From Tenrec ecaudatus (lineage: Eukaryota; Chordata; Mammalia; Afrosoricida; Tenrecidae): 64,000 bases of DNA. This document shows, in pieces, positions 35,950 to 48,044 of this stretch. Location of the stretch: assembly GCF_050624435.1 (NCBI RefSeq), contig NC_134540.1, positions 26,350,001 through 26,414,000 of the forward strand. The letters run 5' to 3'. The first letter of the stretch is position 1, and each line of letters begins with the position of its first letter. The notes beneath the pieces are model-generated. The model made no database searches and was not told the origin of the DNA. It worked only from the letters and a program-made list of their open reading frames with translations. The translations under genes were made by a program, and so were the position numbers.

Positions 35950-36765
35950 CTTCCCGCAGAGACTTGCAATTTCTTCTGAGATAACAGTTAATTGAGTCAT
36001 CCATTTAATTATTTTTCTCTCTTCCATTTACTGTAGCCCTAACATGCCAAAGACCTGCCTCAGAGCTTGTCCACTTGCTTCCTTCTGCCTAGATGACTAC
36101 TGCCCTGGTAACGGCAGGGCTTCCTTTGCTGCCGGCCCCCACTCTAAGCAGGCTGCTGCCCCAATGCCACCTTCTCGGATAGACATTCTCTAAACATGTC
36201 ATCTAAAACACTGGTCACGGCTCACTCACATTCTTTTAGTGCTTTACTTGCTTTATTTTCTACACAGTAATTAAATCCTGACAATTATTGTTACGTATTC
36301 ATGTGTTTGCCCATCTTTTCCCTCTAGGATGCATGCTCTACGTAAACAGCTGGAACCGTGTTTGGTACTAGTATGGAACAGGAAACATTGATTATGTAAT
36401 GTCTTGGAAAAGGAAAAATGTGACTTCCCACCAACGTTTCTTTGGAAATGACAGTTACTTGTTAACTTACAAAGGAAGAAAATAATACCGGAAAATAACA
36501 CATTCTACCTGCTTTAAATTACAAAGAAAGAACGTGAAAAATGTGACATATTAAATTCAATAATATATTATGTATATGCGATTAAACATTGGGCCTCTAA
36601 ATTGATTGCTTATAAACTAAATTAACAAAACACAACTGCTCCTGTTTGTAGTTCATTAAAAAATATTTTCAAAAAAACTCCTCTTGCATTCAACATGCTC
36701 TGAAATATCATTTCTGTGATTGAACTACGCATTGTAAATAGTAGCAAATTTACATATCTGTCCTA
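35190..36765. other. AT-rich sequence, largely featureless
   Basis: A weak SINE-like stretch lies near 35310-35440, and a long CA repeat is listed separately. Otherwise nothing is recognised. Confidence 0.5.
35891..35946 (+). repeat. (CA)n microsatellite
   Basis: About 27 CA units with a CAGA interruption at the start. Confidence 0.97.
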
Positions 36766-36769
36766 CATG

Positions 36770-37200
36770 TTGCTGTTGTTGCTAAGTGTCATCACGTTGG
36801 TTCCAACTCTAACAAACTTGGATAGACCGGAAGCGAATACCCTGCCCTAAGCTTTCCTAACAATTGTTCTTATGTTTTATCGCTTTGTTGGTTGAGGAAA
36901 GAGTACTTTGAAGTTTTGATCTATGCCCTTAAAATTAGAAGTAGAAGCAGCCACTGTGTCAGTCTATCTCATTGAGGGTCTTCCTGTTTTTCAATGCCGC
37001 TCCACTTTACCAAGCTTGATGTCCTTCTCCAGAGACTAGTCTCTCCCACCAAAGTACTTGTGAGATGAGGACTGGCCATCCTTGCCGCTAAGGAGCATTC
37101 TGGCTGTACTTCTGCCAAGAGAAACTTGTTTTTCCTTTTGGCACTCCATGGTACTTTCGATATTTTTGTCAACACCACACTTAAATGCATCTATGTATCT
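36770..37200 (-). mobile_element. RTE 3' end, antisense, with a small insertion
   Basis: 'GTTGTTGCTAAGTGTCATCA', 'CTATCTCATTGAGGGTCTTC', 'CCAAGCTTGATGTCCTTCTC', 'TAAGGAGCATTCTGGCTGTA', GGCACTCCATGGTACTTTC. About 100 bases near 36850-36950 do not fit the element. Confidence 0.75.
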
Positions 37201-37204
37201 ATAT

Positions 37205-39390
37205 AAATAACTTTATGCATCTCACAAAGTAATATACTTTGTGATAACTGAGTCAAAAATTATGTTGATTTTTTTCACTTAATTTACAAATAACCCCTTT
37301 ATCCCTAGATCTCTCTTCTTGATGCGTGTGTTAGATTATATAATAACAAATTGTTACTGTTTTAACATATTCGGAATCTTTTCTGTACCTACACTGATAG
37401 CCACTTGCTTCCTTCTAAGAACAATATGATTTTATCTATCAAGTGGTATCTTCAGTGGTCTCTTAAAATTCAAACGAGTGACAGTGCTTTTACATCTGGC
37501 CACTGCTTTCTGAAGATGATTCTTTATGACTGTGACTCTGTAAAGGAAATATGAATGATGGCTATCTCTGGTAGTGATTGTAGGACTATTTGACAAAGGA
37601 ATATTTTAGAGTGATGAAGTTTATCTCTATACTGTTCTGGGTGGTTGTCATATGAATTAATAAATACACTAGTCCAAACTCATCAATTTAAGACTTAAAA
37701 AATCCATTCATTTCTTGTATGTAAATTATAAAAGAATTTTTAAGCAAATAAAATACATTTTAAAATGCAAAACGAAACCATGTGATGACTTAACATTAAA
37801 AATTGATAATCATTTCCATCATGAGTGGAACTCTAAATATTCTTCACAGTCACTGTCAATGCTATACTGGTATCTATAGTCACTTACGCAGGTGACTGTG
37901 GTGGCTACCCAGGTATTGTGATATCATAAATCTCACCTCATTTCACTATCAATCAATGCAATATTTAAATTTTTTATCAAAGAACCTCCTAACAAGCTGT
38001 TTAACTCAACTTCAAAAGGTCCTATTTTTCTTGATAATTTATGGATATGTGTGCAGTTTATAATAATTACATGACTAAGAATTTTTATCTCCAGAACCTC
38101 ATAAAATCTATTTCATAATTTACCTAATAAAATAGTAGCACATTCATCCTGAATCATCTTAATTTAGAGATAAAATGTAGAACAAGTAAATGAATATTTG
38201 CTGAGTACATTGTTATAAGATAATACAAGTTAATGTATTCCTTCTCAAAATCTGTGAGGTATTATAAATTCTGTTTTACAGATTTAAAAAACAAAGTCTC
38301 TCAAAGGTTTTGAAATTACTTCAAGTTCACACTGTTAATAAATGGCAGGGATGAAATTTAAATCCAGCTCTTTCTCCCCTTTGTCATTTTAATAATTTGG
38401 TAGATCTTGATAATATTTCTTTCATTTAGTCAAGATTAAAGACTAATCATTATATCTCTCTTCCTGGGGCATCTTCTTACTCTCTTTATTACTTTACTTT
38501 TTTCATATTAGACACCATCAAATTCTATTATTTTACTATATATTATTTTAGAAAACTTACAAAACATACATACCATTTTTATAAGGATTTCTAAAAAAAT
38601 GTTTCATTGTTATCATAGCAAACATTGAGAATAATGTCATGTTTCACTTATAGAATTTCAATTAATGTCCAAGCATTTCCACTTGCTTTATTTACACTTT
38701 CTTGTCTCAGCTAATCTTGAGGCAGATTCCTAAGAAAGAGAGAAAATAATAGATGACATTAAATGATTTGTTATGTAAACTTTCAAGAATTGGTGGGGAT
38801 TTACACTCCTATTTCAACCCAAACTGCAGAACTCATTCTCTGCCATTCAACCATAGATTAAGATGGACGAATAGTTCATTAAATGTATAATGTCAGATGA
38901 GAAAAAATGCAATAAAATTAATTAAGCTTCAGGACATTTTGGAGTAGGCTATTGCATGAGAAAATGTTCAAGGTTCTTCAAAGACATTGTCTAGAAAACC
39001 TGTTCTGTAAGACATGGAATAAATGGTCTCCTGCTCTGGAGAGTTTGTTTTTGGTATCTGTTATATTTTAGGGGGGAGTGACTTTTTATTATGAATATGT
39101 TCCCTCATTTTTGTAAGAAGAAGAGTGGTACTAGCAAACAATTTTTATAAATTTAACAAGTAAATTCTAATTCCTAAAATAAACCCAAACGGTACCTCTG
39201 CATGAAAGAAAGCATTAAAATCATCCAGTTCTTATTGCCCACCCCCATGACTGAATGTATTTTAGGGTCCTTATTGAATCTCTCTGTTAGAGAAAAAAGT
39301 CCTCAATTATTTCTTTTCAATTTCATGTTCCTATGAACCAATTTATGCAGGAAATAAAATGAGATGGAACAACTACAAACACCCATTAAT
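37205..39390. other. AT-rich sequence with one MIR
   Basis: Very AT-rich (38.4-39.2 kb especially). Only the MIR at 38230-38390 is recognised. Confidence 0.55.
38230..38390 (+). repeat. MIR element
   Basis: Full MIR order: AATCTGTGAGGTATTATAAA, TTTTACAGATTTAAAAAACA, TTGAAATTACTTCAAGTTCA, CACTGTTAATAAATGGCAGG, AATTTAAATCCAGCTCTT. Confidence 0.75.
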
Positions 39391-39394
39391 ATTT

Positions 39395-39535
39395 GGAACT
39401 TAGATGTCCACTTGCCTATACATGGGCTTTGGGTCCCCAATCCGCACTCCTCCTCATTGACAATGATATGATTTTTTGTTCTTTGTTGCCTGATACCTCA
39501 TCCTTCCAACACCTCGTGATCACACAGGCTGGTTC
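39395..39535 (-). mobile_element. L1 internal fragment, antisense
   Basis: Reverse complement of the L1 segment also present at 40386-40544: 'ACATGGGCTTTGGGTCCCC', 'ATGATATGATTTTTTGTTC', 'TGATACCTCATCCTTCCAAC', 'CTCGTGATCACACAGGCTGG'. Confidence 0.75.
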
Positions 39536-39924
39536 TGCTTCATAACAACAGAATGAAACACTGCTCACAATTGTCATGTTTGAGCCTTGTTTGCAACCAT
39601 TGTATCAACTCATTCTGTTGAGGGTTGTGTGGCTGCTAGTATTGAGCCTCTCCATCATTTCATCCAGTAGATGTCAATTTGATTCCTGTGGACTCCCTCT
39701 GGAAGGGTGCAAGGGTGCAGTTACCACCATTCAGGTTCATTTATGTTATTGATAAAAAGTGTTTGCAGCAAAGAAGTTATTGGCTTTGCAAAATTCTACC
39801 ATGTGATATCCAGCTATGCTTATTTTTGATCAATTTTAGACTGAAGAAGTTGATCCAGTTCTTCAATTTCTTCATCACTAGCTTTAGTGATTGGTTTGTA
39901 AATTGGAATAAAAGTTTTAACTTG

Positions 39925-40115
39925 AGTGTCCTTCTAGCCTTTCTGTCATGGAGTCAAGTCTGACTCATAGCAACTCTGTAAGACAAAGTAGAGTTGTTTA
40001 CAGGAGTAGAAAGTCTCATCTTTCTTCCAAGGAGTGGTTGGTGGTTTTGAACTATTGATCTTGTGATTAGCAGTCAAATTAGGTGTGTAGTATCATTCTA
40101 CCAGACAGCATTGTA
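39925..40115 (-). mobile_element. AfroSINE inside RTE
   Basis: Tail 'CATGGAGTCAAGTCTGACTC', 'AAAGTCTCATCTTTCTTCCA', head 'GGAGTGGTTGGTGGTTTTGA', 'TTGTGATTAGCAGTCAAATT'. RTE text continues on both sides. Confidence 0.8.
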
Positions 40116-40341
40116 CTTCAAGATGGATCTAAACTAGTTCTTCTGACAACGAATGCAGCACCAGTCTTCTGTAAATAGTCGTTCCTGTTATAATGAAACA
40201 TATGATTGTCTGATTCAAAATGGCCAGCCTGGCCTATTTCAGTACATTAATTCCTAGGATATTGATCTTTATTTGTTCCATTTTATTTTTAAAGACTTCT
40301 AGTTTGTGTAAATCCATGCTTCCTATACTCCACATTCCAAT

Positions 40342-40544
40342 TTTTTTATAATCATTTTATTGGGGCTTGTACAACTCTTAGTTCAGAAACAATAAAGCCC
40401 ACGTGGAAGAAGCATACCAGCCTGTGTGATCATGAGGTGTTGAAGGGATGAGGTATCAGGCATCAAATAACAAAAAATCATATCATTGTGAATGAGGGGG
40501 AATGCAGATTGGGGATCCAAAGCCCATCTATAGTCAAGTGAACA
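40342..40544 (-). mobile_element. 5'-inverted L1 insertion with 13-bp target duplication
   Basis: TCCACATTCCAAT stands at 40329-40341 and again at 40545-40557. Between them, 40342-40385 is the L1 3' end in antisense (T run, then 'ATAATCATTTTATTGGGGC', rc of the end at 49700). About 40386-40544 is an upstream L1 piece in the opposite orientation. This is the classic structure of twin priming. The insertion is inside RTE sequence. Confidence 0.9.
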
Positions 40545-41479
40545 TCCACATTCCAATTATTAATGGGTGTTTGTAGCTGTTCCTTCTCGTTATATTTTAT
40601 ACCCCTTGAGCAACTGAGAGTCATGAAAGCTTTATCCCAGCCACATCATCATAGTCACCCCTCCGTTAGAGGGTGACTCCTCCTCAGTTGCATTTTGGGT
40701 TTTCCAATCTGAGTAGCTCATCTTCCGGCACTGTTGTATGACTATGTGTCAGTGTCTAGTACCTTAGACATGGACCACTTTTTCCTCTTCATACTCTTTC
40801 TCAATCTGGAAAATGTGCCTGAACTTCCTCCTCTCTGGTGAGCCTGCTACTGAGTAGAACTTCTCTTAAAGCTTCTTTTCAAACTGTGAACAGTGGGCAC
40901 ATCAAATGGTTATCCAAGAGCTGAAAAAGTTATATAAGTATTATAGCAGTTATCCAAGTTAGTTAAATATCTTACAATATGGGTAGCCATAATTTCTAAA
41001 ACATTTGTTTTGTTTTCTATGTCTCATAGCACAAAGTGTCCCTGTTGCTTTCACTACACAGGACTGAGCCTATAGGCAACTCTCATTACTAATATATTGA
41101 TTTATTTAAATATGCAATGATTTAATTAGTTATGCATTTTCCCCCCTTTTTTGAGTGTCAGAAATATAAGGGCCTAGTTAGTAATATTAAAAGATAAATA
41201 TAAAATTTTAAGCTACACATCAGAAATAACGAGTCGTTTGGGTAGCCGCTTCGGTTGGACTGAAGAGTCAATCTGGAAAGCTAAAGCTATTTTAGCCCAA
41301 AATATAATTTTTCCATGTCTACAACATTTATGCAGATCACATAGTGTGTGAGCGCACCCTTATCAAACTTTGTTTCTTTAGCACCAATTAAGCAATGGTA
41401 TAGAGAGACTGGAAGCCCCTTTACTACAGGCGGGACTAGAAAATAGTGCAACCTCCATGGAAAATGCTATGTTTTTATC

Positions 41480-43715
41480 TTAAAAATGTTGGAAATAGAA
41501 TTGCCATAGAGCCCCACCATCCCCTAACTCAGTACATTTTATAGAGAAAAAGGCCATGACACAAGTAGGCATTCATATGCATGGCCTTGTGCATTATAGC
41601 ATTGTTTACAAAAGTATTATAGCATTGTTTACAAGTAGGCATTCTTATGCATGACCTTATGCACTATAGCACTGTTTACAAAAGCAGCAGGAAGCATACA
41701 GGCTACACACCCACCGAAGGAAGGGTAGACACACTGTAGGCCAGATCCGGGGAACACCACACCGTGAAGCAGTGATGAGCCTGTGCTCCTGTGCAGCATG
41801 CATACAGCTGGAGCACATCACCCTGAGTGAAATCAGTCAATGACAAAAGGACTGATATTATCTGAGATCACTACTGTAAAAAGTCAAGGAAGGATTTTCA
41901 CTAAAGGAAATTTTCTTTAACAGTTATCAGGGTTGGAAGAGGAAGGGAGAGTGCATTCTGAGACAAAAAGATATCGATGCATATTATCTTGGGTGAAGGG
42001 AAATACTATTTACAAAAGAGGCCAGCAAAAAATGCTGGAGGCCGAGCTAGAAGAATGCAGGAGCTAAAGACAACCAAGCTCAGTTCTACTGTACACACAC
42101 CTTCAATAATGGTGATCCATGGATAGATAGATGCATGCATACACAGAGACTGAGTGGGCATGGAAGGGAGAGTATGACTATACCCACACATATGTATAGT
42201 TTGACAGAGGATATCTATACAAGTGTATTTATCTTTGCTTTGATTATATCTGTGAGCACAGTGGTGCACATTGAAGAAAGGTTATACATATTTAGACATA
42301 CGCAAATATCTTGAGGAAATGAGTTCCAGCGTCTCTGAGGACACAATGATTAATTGGCCTAAACATTGTTCAAAAAGATGGTATTCTACATCTGCCAATG
42401 GGGAGTAGCGAGTGGGTTCTTTGAGAGAATAGCTCAGATGCACCTATTAGTCTCTCTCTGTTTGCCTGAAAGAGCGGTGAAGGCACACGAAAACAATTAG
42501 TCCAATGAGCTGATGGGTCACATGATCATAACATGAACAGTGCTAATGACTCTAAGATCTGTTTTAGGCTACAATGAGACCTCAAATCTCAAAAATAATT
42601 TAAAGAGAATGAGTAGTAAGACATGGTACAAAGACAAAATCACATCATCCAGAGGGGGAAGAAAATTCACATGAGGTAATAATGACATGCAAGGATTTGC
42701 TGAGTTACAGAACTTTAGAAAGAAAATGGAAGGGCAAAGGAAACCATCCCCAAAGTATGTTTGGTAGCAGATCAAAATATCATAATTACCAAGGCAACAA
42801 CAGATGCAGGAACAGACTATGATTGGGACACATATATTAGGCGAGACAGAAGCGTTTACCAAGTTGGTCTAGGCCCTTCCAACCAAGCCATTCAGGACAT
42901 GACTGATAAGGCATGAGCCATGACTATGTGACTCCCAGTATAGTAGTCTCCAACAGAGAGACACCAGACAAGCTCCGAAGGTTGACAGACTGCTTCTCCA
43001 TGGACTGTTGGGGCGGGCGTGGAGGTCATCCATTTTCTAACACACTCTGCTGGAGTGCAGGACTATTCACATCCTTGGTCAATGGTCAGAAGGGATTCAA
43101 CAGAGCCTTAGTCTATGTGGAGGCTGCAAATGAATTTTGGCCTTTCACTGTCATTCATACCCTTTTAAAATAGTGTGCTCAGAATTTAAGATCTAATATA
43201 GACCATACCAAATAAATGGCGTTGCACTAAGACTACCAATTGATCTGAAAGTGCTCATATTAGAACGTGAGCCTTGAGGCCAGACTGGAGGGGAAATGTG
43301 GATCCAAACACTAATCAGTAAAAATGATCAGGCTTATAATTGGATAGAGAGTGACGAACAACTGAGATTAGGGCTTTTTGTTATCCTACATGCCTGGAAA
43401 TGAACTTAGCCCATCATTCAATTGTCATCCAACCAATAGCAAGTTTATAATGGGAGCAATAACACGTGGGAGGTGTACACCTTAGAATAATCAGCCTAAG
43501 ATCAAAGGGAAACACATTCACTCAAGTAAAATGTTCAGAAGTGTCAATAAAGAAGGAGGAATGGAAAGAGGAAACAGTGGGAAGAAATGGCATAAGTGAA
43601 GGATTTATGAGGATTACAACCAATGAGATGAAACAAAATGTGTATGAATGGTCGAATGGAAAACTGATCTACTCTGTAAACCTTCACCAAATCACAACAA
43701 AAACTTAAAAAAATT
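41480..43715 (+). mobile_element. L1 ORF2 end and 3' UTR
   Basis: Typical L1 end-of-ORF2 text: 'GCACTGTTTACAAAAGCAGC', 'CACCCTGAGTGAAATCAGTC', 'AATGACAAAAGGACTGATAT'. A long 3' UTR-like stretch ends near 'GTATGAATGGTCGAATGGAA' and an A-rich tail at 43700. A 70-bp unit near 41561 is duplicated. The internal ORFs are not functional. Confidence 0.6.
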
Positions 43716-44139
43716 AAAGCAAATGAAATAATTTTCCTTGAAATATACCTAAAATTCCTATGAAAAATCAGAAGTTTGATGCCATATATGCATTAATTAT
43801 CTTAAATCATTGAGCAAAGCCAGAAAACAAAATGAGAAAAATATGTTTGGGGAGAAAAAGATGGACAACACCAGGTAATTCTGAACTGATGCTCCCCAGC
43901 TTGGAATATGAGCTTGCTCTTTTCCCTATGACCTTGCCACAGTCCTGTGTATTTATACATTTTATTTATTCCCGATTCAAATGTACACTCTCATACACGC
44001 TTTATAATCCGCTCACAATGGTCCCTGTTTTCCTTGCTGCTGCCATTTCCTGTTTATTCTCATCATGTCCAACACAGTAATCTTAGTTATGTAACCCTGA
44101 GTATCAATCTTATGCTTTAAGTTGCCCAATGAGTGAGTT

Positions 44140-44465
44140 CTTACTTCATCTTATCTGAAGCACCAGCATTTGCCTGGAAAATCCTTCAAGTGATTTGGTG
44201 CCTGCTGCTCCCTAAACTCGCCTCTTATCTTTGCTTACTCTGCTGGAGTCCCTTCCATATGCTAAATGCAGTATGCCTCAAGGCCTTGTTCTGCTCACTC
44301 TGCCTGGGGCACTGCCCCAGATACAGAAGCAGCTCCAGCTTTCTCCAGCTTCAGGTCACTGCTGAAGAGCTTCTCTATCAGCTGGACTTGACCCTTCAGT
44401 CTCTTTACATATCAGACTCCTCCTCTCAAGAATCTCTATCTTTGATCCTTAATGTATTAGGTATC
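44140..44465 (+). repeat. L2-like fragment
   Basis: 'TCACTCTGCCTGGGGCACTG', CAGCTTCAGGTCACTGCTGA and the flanking layout recall an L2 end region. The 113-codon ORF (44133-44474) across it is incidental. Confidence 0.5.
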
Positions 44466-44814
44466 AACATCTAGATTTAATTTTTTGGCTAAATTTTCTT
44501 ATCAAAACCTGCCCTTAAGAATGGCCACATCTGTTGGTTTCGTTTTTATAAATAGCCATAGCTCTAGCATGTTGACTATGTTGTGGTGGCGGGTAGGTAA
44601 CTGTGATTTGATTTTTGAATGATTACACTGTCCCCAAGTGGCAGAGTAGTGCTGTCCACAGGGTTACTGCAGCTGTAATATGCATAGGAGCACACTGCTG
44701 AGTCTTTCTACCACAGGAATCGGCTTGAACCTATCCAATTTTTCTGTAAGGATTACAATCAGTAAATATGTCACCAAAATGCCTTACCTTGAATATAATC
44801 AGTCCTCAATAAAA

Positions 44815-44955
44815 AGTGTTGGTTTCTGAGACTCTAACATTTTCAAGCGTAGAAAGCTGTTTCTGACTCCCATGGAGCGCCTGGTGTTTTCCAACTGCCA
44901 GCATTGCAATTGGCAGCACAATGCATAACCACTACATTGCCCCCTGGATGGCAGA
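44815..44955 (-). mobile_element. AfroSINE head part
   Basis: 'GAAAGCTGTTTCTGACTCCC', 'ATGGAGCGCCTGGTGTTTTC', GGCAGCACAATGCATAACC, ACTACATTGCCCCCTGG. It is followed at once by a GGAT repeat. Confidence 0.75.
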
Positions 44956-44959
44956 GGGT

Positions 44960-45062
44960 TAGTGCATGGATGGAGGAATGGATGAGTGGATAGAAGGATG
45001 GGTGGATGCATGAATGGATGGGTAATGGATAGAATGATGGATGGATGGATGGATACACGGAA
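44960..45062 (+). repeat. (GGAT)n imperfect microsatellite
   Basis: Degenerate GGAT/GATG units over about 100 bases. The -strand ORFs rich in 'HPSIHPS' are products of this repeat. Confidence 0.9.
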
Positions 45063-45327
45063 TGACAAGTGCATGGCTGGATAGGTAGCTTATTAATGTT
45101 AATATACTTACCAGTTTAAATGTAAATAAAATTGCATTTAAAACCATACTATACCTTCTATTATTTCATTCTTAAATAGAGTACACTGAAGAGATGTTGA
45201 ATCTCTTATAAGATTTAATACTTTAAAATGTAAATGAGAGTACTGAAGTATTTCATAAACCTCATAGTTTTGTAAGCCTATTTTTTGTAACATCACACAC
45301 AAGCTTTTGTAGTTTTGTGTTTATATA

Positions 45328-45796
45328 TGTGTTAGCCTGGGTTGACTAGAAAAACAAATTCATAGACACTCATATGTGTATAAGAAAGAGCTTTATATAC
45401 AAGACTAATTGAATAGTGAGAAAACATCCCAGCCAGTCCAGATCAAGTCCATAAGTCCGTTATTAACCCATATGTATGATACCAATCTATAAATTTCCCT
45501 TCAGACTCACACAACACATGCAATGACTCTGAGTTTAGGATCACACAGACCAGTGGGCGGACCCAGTGGCAGTGTAACCATCTCAGTGCTGGTGTGAGTC
45601 TCCACGTGGTTCTTCCAGCTCCAGGGCTCTAGCATAGCTCCATGTGTCTTGTCATTAGAAATATGAAGTAGGGAGTGGCTCCCAGGGAGTGAGCTATTTA
45701 TTTAGTGCCTCCAAATGAGGTCATCAAGCTGCTACTTGATTGACAAGCTAGATTCCACTCCTTTGCAAGTTGGCAGGAGATTATAGAACTGCCACA
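45328..45796 (+). mobile_element. Family A interspersed repeat, copy 4
   Basis: 'TGTGTTAGCCTGGGTTGACT' start, 'GAAAAACAAATTCATAGACA', 'TATGTGTATAAGAAAGAGC', end 'TATAGAACTGCCACA'. Flanked by TATA on both sides. This is compatible with a four-base target duplication, but the site is low complexity. Confidence 0.8.
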
Positions 45797-45944
45797 TATA
45801 TTATGGTTTTTCTTCCTTTTTTTACTATAAAGTGATCTTTCTAAATGTATCATTGTCATTAATATCAAAAGCATTCATTGAGTGTCAATACTATAATATG
45901 CACAGTGTTAAGAGAAAAAAATTTTAAATAATGAATAAAACTGA

Positions 45945-46095
45945 AACCAAACCCACCACAAACAAGTAAGTCTGACTCATAGTGATCCTCTCAGATAGAG
46001 TAGAAATATCCTGTAAATTTCTAAACCTGTAAAATTTTACAGAAGTCAACTGCCACATATTTCTCACGTAGAGCACTGGTGGTCTCAAGCAGCCA
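45945..46095 (-). mobile_element. AfroSINE tail part
   Basis: 'GTAAGTCTGACTCATAGTGA', TCCTCTCAGATAGAGTAG, then a diverged middle ending near CACTGGTGGTCTC. Confidence 0.55.
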
Positions 46096-46195
46096 GCAGG
46101 GCGACCCAGGGAACTGTGGAAGGGGCTGTGAACTCATCCTTCAATGAGATACAATGTCTGTCCTCCCAAACCATCTTGCCCTAATAAAACACTGT

Positions 46196-46425
46196 TCTCC
46201 TTGGTGGCATAGGGGTTATGTGTTGGGCTGCTAACTGCAAGATGAGCAGTTCTAAACCACTAGCCATTTCATGGGAGAAAGATGAGGCTTTCTACTCTGA
46301 TAACGTTTTACAGTCTTTAAAATCCACAAAGGTTCCTCTAGGGAACGTCTCCCCTGCCCTATTAGGTCACTATGAGTCACTCGATGGCACTGAGGGTGTT
46401 TGCTTCTTAGATTTTGTTTTTGGGG
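46196..46425 (+). mobile_element. AfroSINE, full length
   Basis: Head 'TCCTTGGTGGCATAGGGGTT', 'TGTTGGGCTGCTAACTGCAA', middle 'ATGGGAGAAAGATGAGGCTT', 'TCTACTCTGATAACG', tail 'GGTCACTATGAGTCACTCGA', TGGCACTGAGGGTGTTTG. A well-preserved long-form copy. Confidence 0.9.
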
Positions 46426-46485
46426 GAAGTATCAAGGAGAAAAATCATTATTTATGTTTTCACATCATTATTTATTTATACATGT

Positions 46486-46507
46486 GTATGTATGTATGTA
46501 TGTATTT
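46486..46507 (+). repeat. (TATG)n microsatellite
   Basis: About five TATG units. Confidence 0.85.
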
Positions 46508-46509
46508 AC

Positions 46510-47480
46510 ACACAAAATTAGATTGAGAAAACTAGTATAAATTTCTTTATGACAGCAGAGAAGATTCATAGGTTATTAACCACCTCAAAAATCAGAGTCA
46601 CACAATTTATGAAAGTATACTGAGAACCATTTCCTTTAATGAATGTGTTATTATCTTTTATTTATGCTAATATATTACAGAAGCCAAAAATTTAGAGCAG
46701 TGTCTAAGCTAGGTAATAAACTTTCCAGGGACAAGTAGAATTTTGGTTTTTTTTATAGTAGTATGTTTTATAATGTCTGAATACTGAGAGGTTTGTGGAG
46801 GAAGTAAAATATTTATCTGGTGCCTAATCAGATAGTATGAAATGGTTATTCTCTTCTTAGTAGCCCTGTATCATTACTTAAGAAGAATCAGTGAGAGGGA
46901 AGAGGGTAATGCAAATGTATTACTGGTAGCACTTCAATTCATACATGAAAGAGCTCATTCCAAAAAATACTATGTTTACATCTATCTTGGTGATCAGTGG
47001 ATGATTGAAGAAACATTCTCCAAGCAATACACTTCTCTAAGTCTAAGGAAATTGAAGGACGGTCACATCTGATCTCCACTAGCTACATCAGGCGGAAGAA
47101 GAACTCAACTCCACTTTTGCCCAAGGATTATGGCTAAGAGGTGGAGGTAAGGCATATCCCACCTCGCATTCTTCTTTGCCTGTTCTGACACCAGTGGTCC
47201 CTCTCACAGCATCCCACTTATCTGTTGGGTTACATAATTCATGGTAATGGTCATACAGCTCACAGACAACTCAGGATGGGTTGTTAAAAATGGAAACAAA
47301 TATGTTGGAAAGTGGATAGGATATAGTTCTTTTGTCCACAGTGCCTCTTCTCAAAAATGCTGGCAGACATATTTGTGGTTCTTAGTCACATGCTCTCTTG
47401 GCCTCTGCCCTGCTTATGAAAGTGTTTCAAATAGCTTCAGTGGTGGCAACTATCTAAAGAACCCTCCGTGCCCAAAAGCA
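46510..47480. other. Unclassified sequence
   Basis: Two ORFs (46842-47072, 47241-47486) show no known motifs. 'CATACAGCTCACAGACAACT' near 47255 resembles text in the LTR-like block near 4985, so part may be LTR-derived. Confidence 0.35.
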
Positions 47481-47481
47481 C

Positions 47482-47999
47482 TGTGACAGTTCTATAATCT
47501 GTTGTCAATTTGACAGGATTAAGAGTGAAGGGGTGGAGTCTAGCCTATCAATTAAGTCATAGCTTGATGACCTCATTTGGAGGGGCTAAGGAGATAAATA
47601 GCTCACTGGAGGCAGCACGCAGTTTCAGTCCCTGCGAGACATTCTCGTTGATGAGCCACATGGAGACAGGCTGATGGCAGCCAGAGCTCTGGAACTGGAG
47701 AAGTCACAGGGAGAGCCCTGCAAGGACTGAGATGCTCACACCACCACTGGATCCACAAGACTTTCCACCCACTGGCCTGTGATCGGCCTGCATTCGGCAT
47801 CATTGCATGTGTTTTGTGAGTCTGAAGAGGAATTTATAGATTGGTATTGGACATATAGGCTAATATTGGCTTTATGGACTTGATCTAGATGGGGCTGGGA
47901 TGTTTTCTCAATATTCAATTGCTCTTGTATATGAAGCTCTTTCTTATACACATATGAGTGTCCATAAATTTGTTTCTCTAGTCAACCCAGACTAACACA
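47482..47999 (-). mobile_element. Family A interspersed repeat, copy 5 (opposite orientation)
   Basis: Reverse complement of copies 1-4: starts 'TGTGACAGTTCTATAATCTG' and ends 'AGTCAACCCAGACTAACACA'. It contains 'GATGACCTCATTTGGAGG', 'GGAGATAAATAGCTCACTGG' and 'GGAATTTATAGATTGGTATT'. Confidence 0.82.
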
Positions 48000-48044
48000 G
48001 GCATTAAGCTTTAATCATTCCATGGCTGGAAAGCATACATCTTT

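Larger units (their letters stand above)
39536..40905 (-). mobile_element. RTE-type LINE, 5' and endonuclease parts, antisense
   Basis: Starts with a 3'-end piece (39536-39640). It then carries the endonuclease-coding region seen also at 33400-34045 (CTTCATCACTAGCTTTAGTG; TGTCTGATTCAAAATGGCCA) and, past 40557, 5' sequence ('AGTAGCTCATCTTCCGGCAC', 'GGTGAGCCTGCTACTGAGTA'). It is interrupted by an AfroSINE (39925-40115) and an L1 fragment (40342-40544). Confidence 0.75.

Noticed and set aside
44200-44215. CTG repeat of the SCA8 type
   Set aside because: Only two or three units within L2-like text, not an array.
43832-44474. Two adjacent + strand ORFs of 82 and 113 codons as a possible gene
   Set aside because: No motif, and the second overlaps L2-like repeat text.
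44799-45147. Overlapping - strand ORFs rich in HPSIHPS
   Set aside because: Translation of the GGAT microsatellite and SINE head.
46842-47072. 76-codon + strand ORF
   Set aside because: No recognisable family and no splice or promoter context; chance length for AT-rich DNA.
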